From positions 5,704,001 through 5,768,000 of the forward strand of contig CM082588.2 of NCBI GenBank assembly GCA_040954595.2: DNA of 64,000 bases, written 5' to 3'. The first letter of the stretch is position 1, and each line of letters begins with the position of its first letter. This document shows positions 53,445 to 64,000 of this stretch, one piece after another. The notes beneath the pieces are model-generated. The model saw only the letters and a list, made by a program, of their open reading frames with translations, was not told the origin of the DNA and searched no databases. The stretch is from Balanoglossus misakiensis (taxonomy: Eukaryota > Hemichordata). The translations under genes and the position numbers were made by a program.

Positions 53445-56400
53445 TTTTGTACTTAGAGACGGCGGCTGCAATACACAGTGAGTATGGGACCCAAGATTAC
53501 CACCGATCCACTGAAACATATACATATATATGAATGTATATCAGATAACGATTCACGGTTGCAATCGTCTCATGATAACAGGCCCGTAATATCAACGATT
53601 TGGGGGAGAATACAACTGCTGCTGAAAAAATGATTCACAGACGCCGTGGAACGATAAGACAGAAGGCCATACATCTGTATGTAGTGATCTGATAGTTGTT
53701 AAATAAAATGCATGTCAGCATGACAAAGCGATTTTAGAAGGCAGCGAACACACGTACGGCCGCAACATCCAGCGTTTTCTCTCTCTCAGAGTATCCCAAA
53801 GCAGAACCATTGAAATGCTTGGGACACGAGACTTATACTTGAGTAATTTCTGCTCCCTGTAAATTTTCAGAAATTTATAGAATTTCATTAGATATGACCC
53901 TAATCACAGTACAAAAAAGAATAATTTCTATATCTTTATGTTTTACATTTTAATTACATGGACAATGGGTTCATTTCGACTCAACACCAATCACCAGTGA
54001 TTATTGCCACCATCCGTTGGCTTTGGCAGTTTTATCACACAACCACTAATTGACAAATCTTTTAGTGATGCCAGTTTAAGGTAATAGAAGTTGGGATACC
54101 ACGGAGAGCAAATAATTGCAGTTCCGTAGAACAGATTTTTGCCAGGTCTACTATATACAGTACAACATCATCCTACGGATCTCCTGTAGCCTGTCCTTCA
54201 TGTACGTCCTTGGGTATTGTTTACATGGATCTTGTCTCATAAACGGGAATTGTATCAGAGTCAATAATATCACATGTTCATATCTAGCAATGTGGGACAT
54301 CATTGCGTTTCAGTGGAAGAGGTCAGGCAGCGGTTAATTCAAAATGTGGACATAGATAATACGTGTGTATACAGGCCTTGATAGTCAACATCTGCCTTTT
54401 TTTCCATCAGCCAGAATATTAAGACTATGAAGCCTTGCGTACTTTAAGTCCCTTGTTCCCATAACGTCCGTTGCCGCGTGATCAGTGTTCCAAAATGATG
54501 ATACATTTCAAATATACACACACGGACCTTCCCATCAGGGACCGTGATACACACAAACGCCTGAATTAATCAACTCATCCATCACCGAACCCTGAAACGG
54601 AGACACTTCCAAAGGCAATATTATGGCAATCAAAAAACATATCCCGGGGGGGGGGGGGGGGGGGAAAGGTACGGCTACTGTGACTTTGAATTTCCCCACC
54701 TCGGGTAATATACACCATTCGTGATGTGTAGTACACAAGGCGATATACACGCAAAAATTATATGTCTCAGAGAGATGGGTAATCGAATCGTGTCCAGGGA
54801 GCTTTGGTGGCTGTACTTGACCGACTGACACGCACACGGCCAATCTGACAGACAGTATTGATTGATATAGAAGGTGTGTCTGATTCACGATGCCATGCGA
54901 GCGTGCAGCAGTGAACGGTGATGTAATTAAACCGTGTTATCGGCATTAAACCATGCAAGATAGTCCAACCCTAGTTCGTCCATCCACTGTCGGTATTTAC
55001 CGACCGTCGCCACCGACGTGTGTACCGACCCAGTTACCCGGTGATATGCACTGTAAACTATGGCTGTGTTATTTCAGACACACATATCGGACTTTGTTAA
55101 TTTTAACTAGAGGGTGTTTTTATACATGCAACACGTGTTAACTTCCCATCAAAGTGAAAGACTCACAAACGACATCGTTCAATGTTTACGGATTCAATTT
55201 TAACAATTTCGCTAAAAGCTTCTGTGCTTTTTCGTCAAATCACCCTAATCGATTGCTTACATCGTAATGGCAAAGTTGTTTATCAATTAAGAAGAAGTAT
55301 GTCGAATTCAAGAACGAAATGAAGAAGTCCAGTGGTGTAACCCTCGTTTCCTTTGGAAAAAGCGCCCCATGTTTCAATTACATGTATATAGACTCCGACA
55401 CAATATGGCGTCAAGGAATTTGAATGCCCACGCCCACGGAACACCAGTTGAAATTGCATCTATAGAAACACGAAAATGTCACACGCAGTGTAAAATGTAT
55501 TACAAAATAGATTTTTTCGGCCCTGAAACATAGCTTACGAAAGCTACTTGAAGGGATACGTCAGCATTTCAATAATCCGATTGGGAAAATCAACGCATTT
55601 AACGACACTGGCGCCAAATATGTGTATAATTTTTATTGGGGTTTTAGTAAATTTTAGATTTTCAGCGTCGTCGTAATATTAATCGGTCATTAGTTCACGC
55701 GGAGTGAATCGAAATAAAATATATTGAGCTTCGGAAATGCAGACTTGACAAGTATGGGCTTTGATGATCAAGCTTAACAAACTTAAGGAACTTTTATCGC
55801 GCTTCAGGTGATGAACAAGGAATCTTAGATAAAAACACAGACTGAATAATAAGGCCATGCAATAATGCGGTTAATGGAACTGTACTCAGTAAATATGAAA
55901 CAGTGATCGCTTAATACGATGTGTGTACCCGTAGGCTTTGACATTGATGCATGAACTGCACATTTTAAAACTTACCGAGATAATGCTCTCTTGTCATATG
56001 GGGCGACTGACAGGCAATTTCTAGTTAAATAAAGCCAGTGATTAAACGGTTGATGTTGATGCATCGTGTATCGACGATAGACAATGAAACAGCTATCCTG
56101 TCTTCATTTAAAATATACCATATTAAATTGCTTTCTAGCAAAGAAGAAATGGCAATCAATAAACTCAACCCTATCTTCTTATTGTCAATACTCAGAGAGA
56201 AACTCGAATATTTCCTCAAAATGACCTACAGTCAAGACTGACCGTTGCAATTCGGGAACTTTTGAAGTTCGTGACGACACATTTTAATCACAAGTTTTAT
56301 AGTCAAATAATTTCCTTATTATTGTGGATTACCTTGGTTGTATAATCTTGTTGAAACCAATGACCATCCACTGAAAATATCTGCTTGTCTTGATTTCAAA

Positions 56401-56977
56401 TTTCCATGGCAACTACGGCTAAATTTGCACAGCTGCCCGTACACCTTTAACCAAATTACCGAAAGGTCCAGTGTTAAGATAACATTATAAAACGGTACAT
56501 CACATAGAAGCTGACAAAGACACAGGCTTGTATAGCAACGTTCGACCTTCTTATAGTACATTAAACACGGAACGGGGAAAAGTCTGTGAGACAGGCAGCG
56601 ATATTGCTGCCCGGTTTGTACTCGTAGCTGTAGCCCTATGAGACTGTACTCCCTGGAAACTGGTTATTACACGCACAGCCTGGGCGTAATATATATAGAC
56701 TAGCTGGCACGCTATTAACCGCCAGCTGGTCTTTTATGGAGCGTATATGATGGGTGGTGGATCACTTTAATCAGCGTGATTTTCTCAACTGAATGAGGCA
56801 GCAATGATGGATGGTGTTGGAATTGTATGAACACCGTTGGTCGAATGTTCGAGAAGAAGAAACACATGTCTGGAATACTCGGGCATTTGTTGGACGAATA
56901 TGGTAACATTTGCGCAGTGCCCAAGTAGCAGCCAACCTCTCTAACCTGCACCGTGTTTCTTTTACAAGGTTCAAACA
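53445..56977. other. Intergenic region, no gene recognised
   Basis: About 3.5 kb between the divergent secreted-protein gene and the O-fucosyltransferase-like gene. It contains a run of about 19 G at 54646-54664 and a TATATATA stretch near 56689, about 290 bp upstream of the next ATG. Short frames here have random composition. Confidence 0.5.
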
Positions 56978-59394
56978 ATGCTTGTACAAAAATACCAGCG
57001 CCTGTTTCATCTCGTCGTACTCGTGACAGTCGCCATGTTCGTCGTTGCTTACAGTCTCTGTGGCAGTTCGAAACGTCCAACGTGGAGGAACGCTTCCGAT
57101 TTTCGGTTCTCGAAAGAGGTAAGCAGAAACGTGATGTGAACATTTTGTTTTCTCTCTACCAACACCAGGTGTTGCATGTTTACCCACGCGCAATGCGTTC
57201 ACCTCATTTCGCTGCCACGGTATGTCGTGGCTCGTACCGTATAAAGCTGACTTTATTTGATTAATTAAAACATTTGCTTGATGCGTAACTATTGCTTATA
57301 AATTCATCCTACGAAAAAAACCGCGTTTTATCGTGAGAAAAATAAACGAAAGTAAATGAAAGTCCTTGAAATCGAAGTAACATGTGTACATGGACAGTTT
57401 GTGTCACTTTAAACGAAATGGTGTGTATTTATGTAGCTACTATGATAATGTTTTTGCTCGTTATCCAGGCTGATGGCATACGTGCCGGTCATGTCAACAC
57501 AGACAACAATACTAGTAGCGACTTGTATCTGTCCACCGCCATCCCCGAAGGTGCTAACATTCAAGTTAATAGGAGTATGAAAGAAAGAAAAACGCCCGTC
57601 GAACTCACAGCGGCGCAAAGAAATCCTCCGACACCTGTCACGGCGACTTTCCGCGTGACTGAAAACGACGGTCAAACTCGGTATCTGTTGCCTACCAAAA
57701 CCATCTTTAGTGGCGGGGCGAATTCTCAGTACAGGCGCTTCAAGCGCGCCGTCATGTTTGCGGTGATGACGAACCGCACCCTGGTCATGACGCCGTTCTT
57801 CCTGCACGGTGGCCACGTCCGCGGACTGACGCTCGAGCACATGAGGTCATTTAACAGCACGTTCGATGTCGACGCGCTGGAGGAGCTGTTGCCCCTGGCA
57901 ACGATGGACCAGTTCAAACAGGCCTGCAGTCCCGACAGTATCAAAATGACCGGGTGGGATATATCCGATAGCGCTTACGAAGGAACTAGGATATCATTAT
58001 ACCGCAACATAATTGGCGTCGATCTGCCACCGCTGGGCAACACCGTCATGGATTTCAAGAATTGCACAAAACTCGACGAAGTGATATCAAAGACCGGGTC
58101 TGTTGAGTGCCTTGCATTCGCCGTGGATTCAGCGTGCCAGCTAAAAATAGGCCAGGAATTGAAAAGTGGTTTGGAGACTGCCGTGGCCAAGTACTTGGTG
58201 CGCACACCGGTGGTGAGGAATATTGTTGACAACGTGGTGGACAAGTTATGTAACGGGGAACCTTATCTTGCCTACCATTGGCGGAATAAGTCAGCTGAGA
58301 TGCCGTAGGTTGCCATTTTGAATATTGCTTCGATATGATTTGGTGGTGGTGGTGGTGATGATGATGGTGATGTCAAGATGATGATGATGACGACGACGTT
58401 GGCGATGATGATGATGATTGTGGTGGTGGTGGTTGTTTGAACTCTCAATGCTTCAAATTTTACAGGTGCTTCTTTGAGCGAGGAAAACGCAAAAAAGAAT
58501 GCCCAAGCATCATAAACGAAGTTAGGAAACTTGCAGGAGTTGCCACCAGTGCGTTGTATGATCTGATGAGCCAGGAAAAGATAAAATGCATTTATGTAGC
58601 CTGTCCTCTATGGTCAATGGTGGGTACATTTTTTCTGGTCACGCGTACTGGTAGTGGGTAGTTCTCTCTATTCCACCCTGAGTATTTACTAAGCAATGTT
58701 TAAGAATGACAAGATCTTGTAAGAGCCACATCTTGCGACCATTTAGAGTCGAGGAACATCAACTCACTACTTTCTCGCCAGCCAATATGGACATCTTACA
58801 CTGAAGCGTTTATGGTCGTTTTGGCTCGTTTTGGCCCGTTTTGGGTCGTTTCAACATTTATCATATGCCACTCTGTATATAGGAAATCGTTGATGTATTG
58901 TCGGAGCGGGTAGGAAGAGACCGCGTCATCAGCTCCAGAAATCTCGACATCCCTGCAAAGTACAGAGATGTCATGAATGACTATTATATGTTATCACTTG
59001 TGGAACAAGAAATTGCTTTCAGTAAGTTTGAATTTTATTTTTACACACCTAAGGAAAATGTTTTCTTTTTTCCCAAACTTTTGAAAACCGCCCGCTTCGT
59101 TGTCTTCCTCTAAACAACATTTACTTTCCCGTACTGTCGCACTGGATGTCATTCGACTTTCCAGCCGTGTGACACACTGTGCCTATAAGGCGCCTCTTGC
59201 CAACTTTAAACACCATCAAGGTTACATGTATATGCCTATTGTTTTCCATAGGAGCCGCCATCTTTGTCTCGGCTGGAGTCTCCAACTGGTCACAATTCGT
59301 CGCTGACGGCAGGGAGGCTGTCGGAAGAACAAATTACAAAATTCGAAAACTGGCGGGAATTTCCAGCGATGTTGATATCGGTCTAATTAAATGA
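56978..59394 (+). CDS. O-fucosyltransferase-like type II membrane enzyme, five exons
   Basis: Exons: 56978-57118, 57469-58304, 58466-58619, 58883-59021 and 59252-59394, with consistent phases, giving 470 aa. Exon 1 encodes a short cytoplasmic MLVQKYQR, a signal anchor (LFHLVVLVTVAMFVVAYSL) and a stem, as in Golgi/ER type II enzymes. Exon 2 carries SGGANSQYRRFKRAVMFA and NRTLVMTPFF, matching the N-terminal GDP-fucose protein O-fucosyltransferase signature (Gly-Gly, Asn, Gln/Arg, then a hydrophobic strand). At the exon 2/3 border YLAYHWRNKSAEMPCFFERG corresponds to the conserved His-x-Arg loop. Exon 4 and 5 give VEQEIAFRAAIFVSAGVSNW, the typical family end (EQEI...F+G...S). I place it in the PF10250-type superfamily as a divergent member; it need not be POFUT1 or POFUT2. 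Several Asn-X-Ser/Thr sites are present. Confidence 0.82.
58340..58433. repeat. GGT/GAT trinucleotide-rich repeat
   Basis: Impure GGT, GAT and GAC triplets fill most of the second intron of the O-fucosyltransferase-like gene, ending about 30 bp before the acceptor of exon 3. Confidence 0.9.
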
Positions 59395-59761
59395 CGTTCA
59401 TGTGAGACCGATTGAGATGAGGGACCCTCAACGCCGAACTGTATGTTCGTTGTGACTGCAATACCTATAGCTTAGCGCCCTCGGTCTTTCTGCAGAAAAC
59501 TAAACGTGGGATAGAGAAGTCTATACCGACTTATAACACTGTCAATCGGTTGGGATGGGGGTGGAGGGGAGAATGGTGAGCTATCAATTTCTGTATGATT
59601 AATCATTTATTATGATTAACTTGTATCAAGATAGGCCTAAATTTCATAAGGCAAAGGATTGTCCAATATAATATCGAAATCTCCACAACGTTTTTTTCCT
59701 ACACTAGAAATCTATATATGAGTCATGGAGTCGAACTTGCATTCCCATGAGCTAAACTCAC

Positions 59762-61077
59762 CGTTTGCCATGTAATCCACGTCGGCGTGTACTCCCCGTT
59801 CTTCTCCCGACATTGACAGGTTCTAAAATGTCAAAGGAGAACGGCATGTCTTAGTACATGTTGCTTCTTCTTAGGTTTCGGGCAAAGACCGTGGGCTGTG
59901 AATCTATTTTCGGAACCTACCGTGCCAACCTTTCCGTCAATCCAACAGCGATAGTATAGTCGTGCCCTATACCTGTCAAGCAGGTGGAAAATCATAGGCA
60001 GTATCAGATTCATCTCACCCGTTTTTAATAGGATTATGAACAAGTGTGCCATTTCATCAGCGTAATACCAGTAGTAATGCTCTATCTTTTCTTGAACGGA
60101 GTATGACGGGAAAATGCCAATAAGCACAAAATAGCTGGACCTGAAGGCTGTCTTTCACGATTCGATGTACATGTACACTGAATGAAGTCATGTGAACATG
60201 ACTGTGAAAATCCTGTTGTTATTATCATTGTTATATTTAATGTGATTTTGGGTCATTTTCGTAAACTATCACGACTCTACATACATAAGGGAAATGGTTT
60301 CAACACACGCTTCCTGTTGACTACCCGCTAATCATGTGTCGTCTGCGACCATTACACGTGATGATGACGTAGACGTTGTTTGATTTGGCAAATCGAGTTG
60401 TAATACATATGATATGCACACAAAAATCACGTGGCATCGTATAGGAACGAAGAGGCATCGTTGTGTGGCGATTTCTACGAGAAACAAGAACCGTATGTGT
60501 TAGTAAAAAATCAGTGTATTGCATATATACGCAGACTTGTTGAAATCGCAAAACAACACCGTCACAACTTCTAAGTTGTAGGATGCTGTAAGTTGAGCAC
60601 GGGCAGATGGCCGTTTCTCGGATAGCGTGTCTGTAAGCTCCTCTCTCGGGCACGACAGGATTGTGTAATTCAAGCTACCTGTAGACAAGCAGGCTCAGAC
60701 TGTAATACAACTATATAACATTCTATAGGGAAAAGGGTGAATATATTGGCTTCAACTTTGAATACATTTGCCTCAAATGATAACCAGTTTAGATGTACGT
60801 GTATTAAGGTAACGAGCAGAACGCATGGGGGGGGGGTCAACCGATAATCATACATCGCTCACTGTAATATACGTCAAGTCCCTCACATCAAATAACCATA
60901 ATTTTCAATTGAGATACATCTAAAATTACCTGTTGTGTGTAATGATCGCTCTAAAAATTCATAACAATCAGCTCCCATGCATGTTTGCCGTGTCCGACCG
61001 TCAGCAGTAGAGTTCCACTCAACAGCTACAGCGAACACGAGCAGGCTTAATATAATTGACTTTATGCAAATTCCTCC
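59762..61077 (-). CDS. Tentative multi-exon gene of unknown family (partial model)
   Basis: Four candidate exons on the minus strand join in phase: 60930-61077 (start unresolved), 60531-60678, 59921-59972 and 59762-59822 (phases 1, 2, 0, 1). The first contains a signal-peptide-like run SIILSLLVFAVAVEW, then TCMGADCYEFLERS, but an in-frame stop lies just upstream and no in-frame ATG precedes the hydrophobic run, so an earlier exon would be needed. The others give YTILSCPREELTDTL, EVVTVLFCDFNKSA, YRARLYYRCWIDGKVGT and NLSMSGEERGVHADVDYMAN. The 3' end is not found. The phase agreement and the clean donors GTAATT, GTAGGT and GTGAGT argue for a real secreted or membrane protein; GTATAT at exon 2 is weak. 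No family recognised. Confidence 0.35.
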
Positions 61078-62651
61078 CTAAACCGATGGCGGTGTAGACA
61101 ACAAGGCAACTTATACAATTACCAATTTTCTGTACGTTACGAAATCACTAGTATTCCCATTGGAGTTTTTTTGTGTCCTGCAGATGTAGGTTACTCAGAG
61201 ATGATTTTTGTCTTGTATTTGAGCACGGCGATGATTGCCATACCATGTGAAAGTGGTGGAGAACCCGGGGTCATGTCTGTGACCCGTTCGCCCCAGAGAG
61301 ACGCTTTTATTTTTCGATTCTCATTTTTCTGATTTATCGTGTTTATTGTGCTCTAACAAGAACAGAAGATGATGTTTTATTGCGGCTAATCCTAATCCCA
61401 TAACGGAACAATCAGTTTGCTCGCCCCTGGGGGCGGGTGGGTTCAACGATTTCGCTCTGTTTTGGAGAAAGAAACTCGATGAAGAGGCCTGGGGAAACCC
61501 AGTTTTTGAAAAGGGGTCAGCCTGAGTGTGTTTTGGTCACGTGGTGCGAAACAACTGTCGCTCCTGTCCACAATTGTCACTGTTGATCGCATCTCGTTAG
61601 TCATGAACCTCGTTATGTGGTGTTTGCTGCGCCCCTTTGAAGCTCCACTATGCAAATACCGCGAGGTTTTCTGATTTAATGAAGGGTCAACCAATTATAC
61701 CGAGCTGGAGAACTTGACATCTCCCTAATTACCGTCCAAAAACACTTTACCGCTATGCACCTCGGACCTTTTATTCTCTAATTAGTCATTCAAATGAAGA
61801 ACAAAATTACATAACTATTACGCCAGATGTCATTATTACGGCAGATGGTCACTTGAAACATCTACCATTAGTTCCCAACGGCTATTGGCGGATTATCGGA
61901 ATATAACTTGTCTTGTGAAGGACATGCATAATTTTACAGGCTCGTTCTACGTGTGTTCCAATTATTTCCTATGTTGAACTAGTGAACATATATCATAATA
62001 TGATGAATTTGTTCACAGCAATGGGAAGGGATATACGTACACGAATCAGAAAACAGCTGAAATCAGAGCCAGCAACCTTTTCATTTATAAAGAATCTATT
62101 TATTCTCAAAGTAAAGAAAATGGGGGATTAAATAACATGAGGTTTCTATCCAAGCGTCTTTGTTATACGTTAAGACCGTATAGCTGTAGGTAGATGTGAG
62201 AGACAACAGGATTAGTCTTGTCTATCCACGGGGGTGTCTATCCCTCATCTTGGTTTCATAGGGCTTTCTTGAAACGCCCCCTCCCCCGTCCTGAACTTCG
62301 CCCGTGTTTGCACACGCCTTGTAGCGTGTAAGCTTAACTCTGACGTGCACTTTTTAAATGTCACAAGTGTATGGGAAATCAAAACGAAAGACCGGTGAGG
62401 AAACGACAGCCGCCTAGGGTGACAAATTGTTGTCTTCGGCAGTCCTCGTGCCCTGGACACCGACGATACCATCGTGGCTATGCAAATGAGCTTCTATACG
62501 CCGGCAGGAGCGTGCTGTCACTGGAGTGGAGCGCGACCACGTGACTGCCCGCGTGCACAGCGAAGAGCCAAGTTACAATCTAAAACATGTAAAATGCCTT
62601 TATAGTCGATCGTCTTGACAGCTACGCGGCGCACTCTCTAGTCGACCGGCG
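61078..62651. other. Intergenic region, no gene recognised
   Basis: AT-rich DNA with short frames only. The last part, upstream of the signal-peptide exon at 62652, should include that gene's promoter, but no clear element is visible. Confidence 0.5.
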
Positions 62652-62727
62652 ATGATGAGGAACCTGCTTCGGAATCTGCTCTGGCTTGCCCTGTTGCTCC
62701 CAGCAATCGCCGAAGTCAAGCAGACGG
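62652..62727 (+). CDS. Signal-peptide exon of a gene continuing past the right edge (partial)
   Basis: The exon starts MMRNLLRNLLWLALLLPAIA, a textbook signal peptide, and ends in phase 1 at the donor GTAAAT. This is the same pattern as the first exons of the mucin and lectin receptor genes. A possible second exon, 63552-63608 (acceptor CTCCGTACAG, donor GTACGT, phase 1 to 1), would add FIGSTPNLDYLEYNWNCG. Nothing in the window identifies the family. Confidence 0.5.
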
Positions 62728-63293
62728 GTAAATACTCTTGCTTTTTGTTTCAAATATTAACTTACGCACGTATTCATGTATATTGTTAGTTACGACCATT
62801 TGTATCTCATTAGACGGGTCTTAATTACACTTTGCGTCTGCGTCATATGCACATATGCTACGATGGTCATTTAAAGCAGTCTGTCGATCCGTCACTTGGG
62901 GCTCATTTCGCGTGCAAAGGATGTTGTCGTTGAAAAGGGCAGTAGGCTCAGATATCACAAAAGAGTGCAATACAAAATTAATACGAAATAGAACTGAAAA
63001 TACGTATTTAGCACCAAAATCCCTCGCGTGACATTTCCCTCTAATCTTTTTATGCGTTGTTCTATAATTATGTGGTACTCTGTGTATTGTCAATAGTCGA
63101 CTGGTGATAAAGTCAGTTAACGTTGTACGTCACACGAAAAAAACGTTTACCTTTACGACTGCATATGACGTGTACTGAAATTGCCTGCGCAATGATTTTT
63201 TTTAAATACAAGACTTGACGAGTAAATGAGTACGCATGTACGTTCGTGTAATATGTATGTGGCACTTTGTCTCTGTCTGAGGTTGAATAAAGA

Positions 63294-63318
63294 AACAACA
63301 ACGACGACAACAACAATC

Positions 63319-63360
<42 letters not shown>

Positions 63361-63367
63361 GCAACAA
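63294..63367. repeat. (ACA)n trinucleotide microsatellite
   Basis: About 24 ACA/AAC units, slightly impure at the left end, with further GCTC/ATTC simple sequence to the right. It lies in the presumed first intron of the gene starting at 62652. Open frames over it are artefacts. Confidence 0.9.
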
Positions 63368-64000
63368 ATATAGGAACTCAGTCGCTCACTCATTCATTCA
63401 TTCGTTCGCTCGCTCGCTCACATGTTCGTTCATTCTTTCTCCAATCTACGATAATAGTGTTGCAACCTGTGTGACATTTCGTTCACATCTGTACCTATAT
63501 ACGTATATCATCGCCATAAATTGTGCATTTTCTCTCGCCATCTCCGTACAGTTAGATTTATAGGTTCGACTCCAAACTTGGATTATCTTGAATACAACTG
63601 GAACTGTGGTACGTCCATGGTAAAACGTACCCAAAGTCCAAACGGCGACCTGAGATAATTTCAGTGGAAAGTTTCAGGCTGTGGCTAAACGGGAATGGAC
63701 ATTCATTTGACATGATTTGTGCGAAGATATGTTTTTTTAATTAATCAAACGCATATGCCACGGGTGTTATCTAATCATTGGTCGAATTTCGCCAAGAGCG
63801 GTTGCGGTAATTCTATCCATGCATCATTCATACATGCAGTGTTGCATCCTTTGAAGTGGCATTTCCTGTTTAGCAAAATGTGGTTCACTCGCGACGAGGG
63901 CCTGACAGTCCCTTTTTTCTTATAATAAAATCGGTTGGTTATCCAGTTGAAACAAAGGTTTAAATCAATTTCCGGCGTGCGGAACAGTCTGAGAGCATTT

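Noticed and set aside
53083-53481. 132-codon plus-strand open frame
   Set aside because: Antisense shadow of the signal-peptide exon of the small secreted protein at 53109-53444.
57409-57840. 143-codon minus-strand open frame
   Set aside because: Shadow of the large exon of the O-fucosyltransferase-like gene; no signal of its own.
63202-63474. Open frames of poly-Cys and poly-Thr on opposite strands
   Set aside because: Both are translations of the ACA microsatellite.

Overview
The window is animal nuclear DNA: intron-rich genes with GT-AG splice sites, long AT-rich non-coding stretches, many microsatellites, and no sign of bacterial, viral or organellar organisation. Compact gene spacing, expansions of C-type lectin, Ig and mucin-like surface proteins, and recurring TACATGTACATGTA palindromes suggest an invertebrate deuterostome, most likely a lancelet (Branchiostoma or a relative). 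That assignment is inference; a hemichordate or echinoderm is not excluded.

Layout. 1-11 kb: a single-exon type II glycosyltransferase of the Nucleotid_trans type (+), then a five-exon transgelin/calponin-family gene (-). 11-18 kb: no gene seen. 18.2-23.0 kb: a ten-exon orthologue of human C11orf65/MFI (-), with an extra IQ motif and a long N-terminal extension. Across a 2 kb divergent intergenic region lie two tandem paralogous transmembrane mucins (+, 25.0-29.5 and 30.9-37.5 kb) with the order signal peptide, Ser/Thr-rich stalk, SEA-like region, EGF-like region, TM and conserved tail. 39.3-43.3 kb: two tandem single-exon Ig receptors (-) with three Ig-like domains, a TM segment and ITIM-type tyrosine motifs. 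44.0-51.0 kb: a twelve-exon receptor (-) with four C-type lectin domains, two CCP/sushi domains, a repetitive mucin stalk and a TM segment. 52.6-53.4 kb: a small secreted Cys-containing protein (-) that I do not recognise. 57.0-59.4 kb: a five-exon O-fucosyltransferase-like type II membrane enzyme (+). 59.8-61.1 kb: a tentative multi-exon gene (-). 62.65 kb: the signal-peptide exon of a gene that appears to run off the right edge (+).

The most interesting part is 25-51 kb, where five predicted cell-surface proteins sit side by side: two mucins, two ITIM-bearing Ig receptors and one lectin/CCP/mucin receptor. The two Ig receptors arose by a recent tandem duplication. A relic of a lectin exon lies exactly at the junction of the two units, and one copy has lost most of its inhibitory tail through a 3' deletion. 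I infer a recognition or immune-type receptor cluster; nothing in the sequence proves ligands or function. Multi-exon models were built by hand from reading frames, splice sites and intron phases. For the main genes every exon junction is phase-consistent, but no transcript evidence was available.
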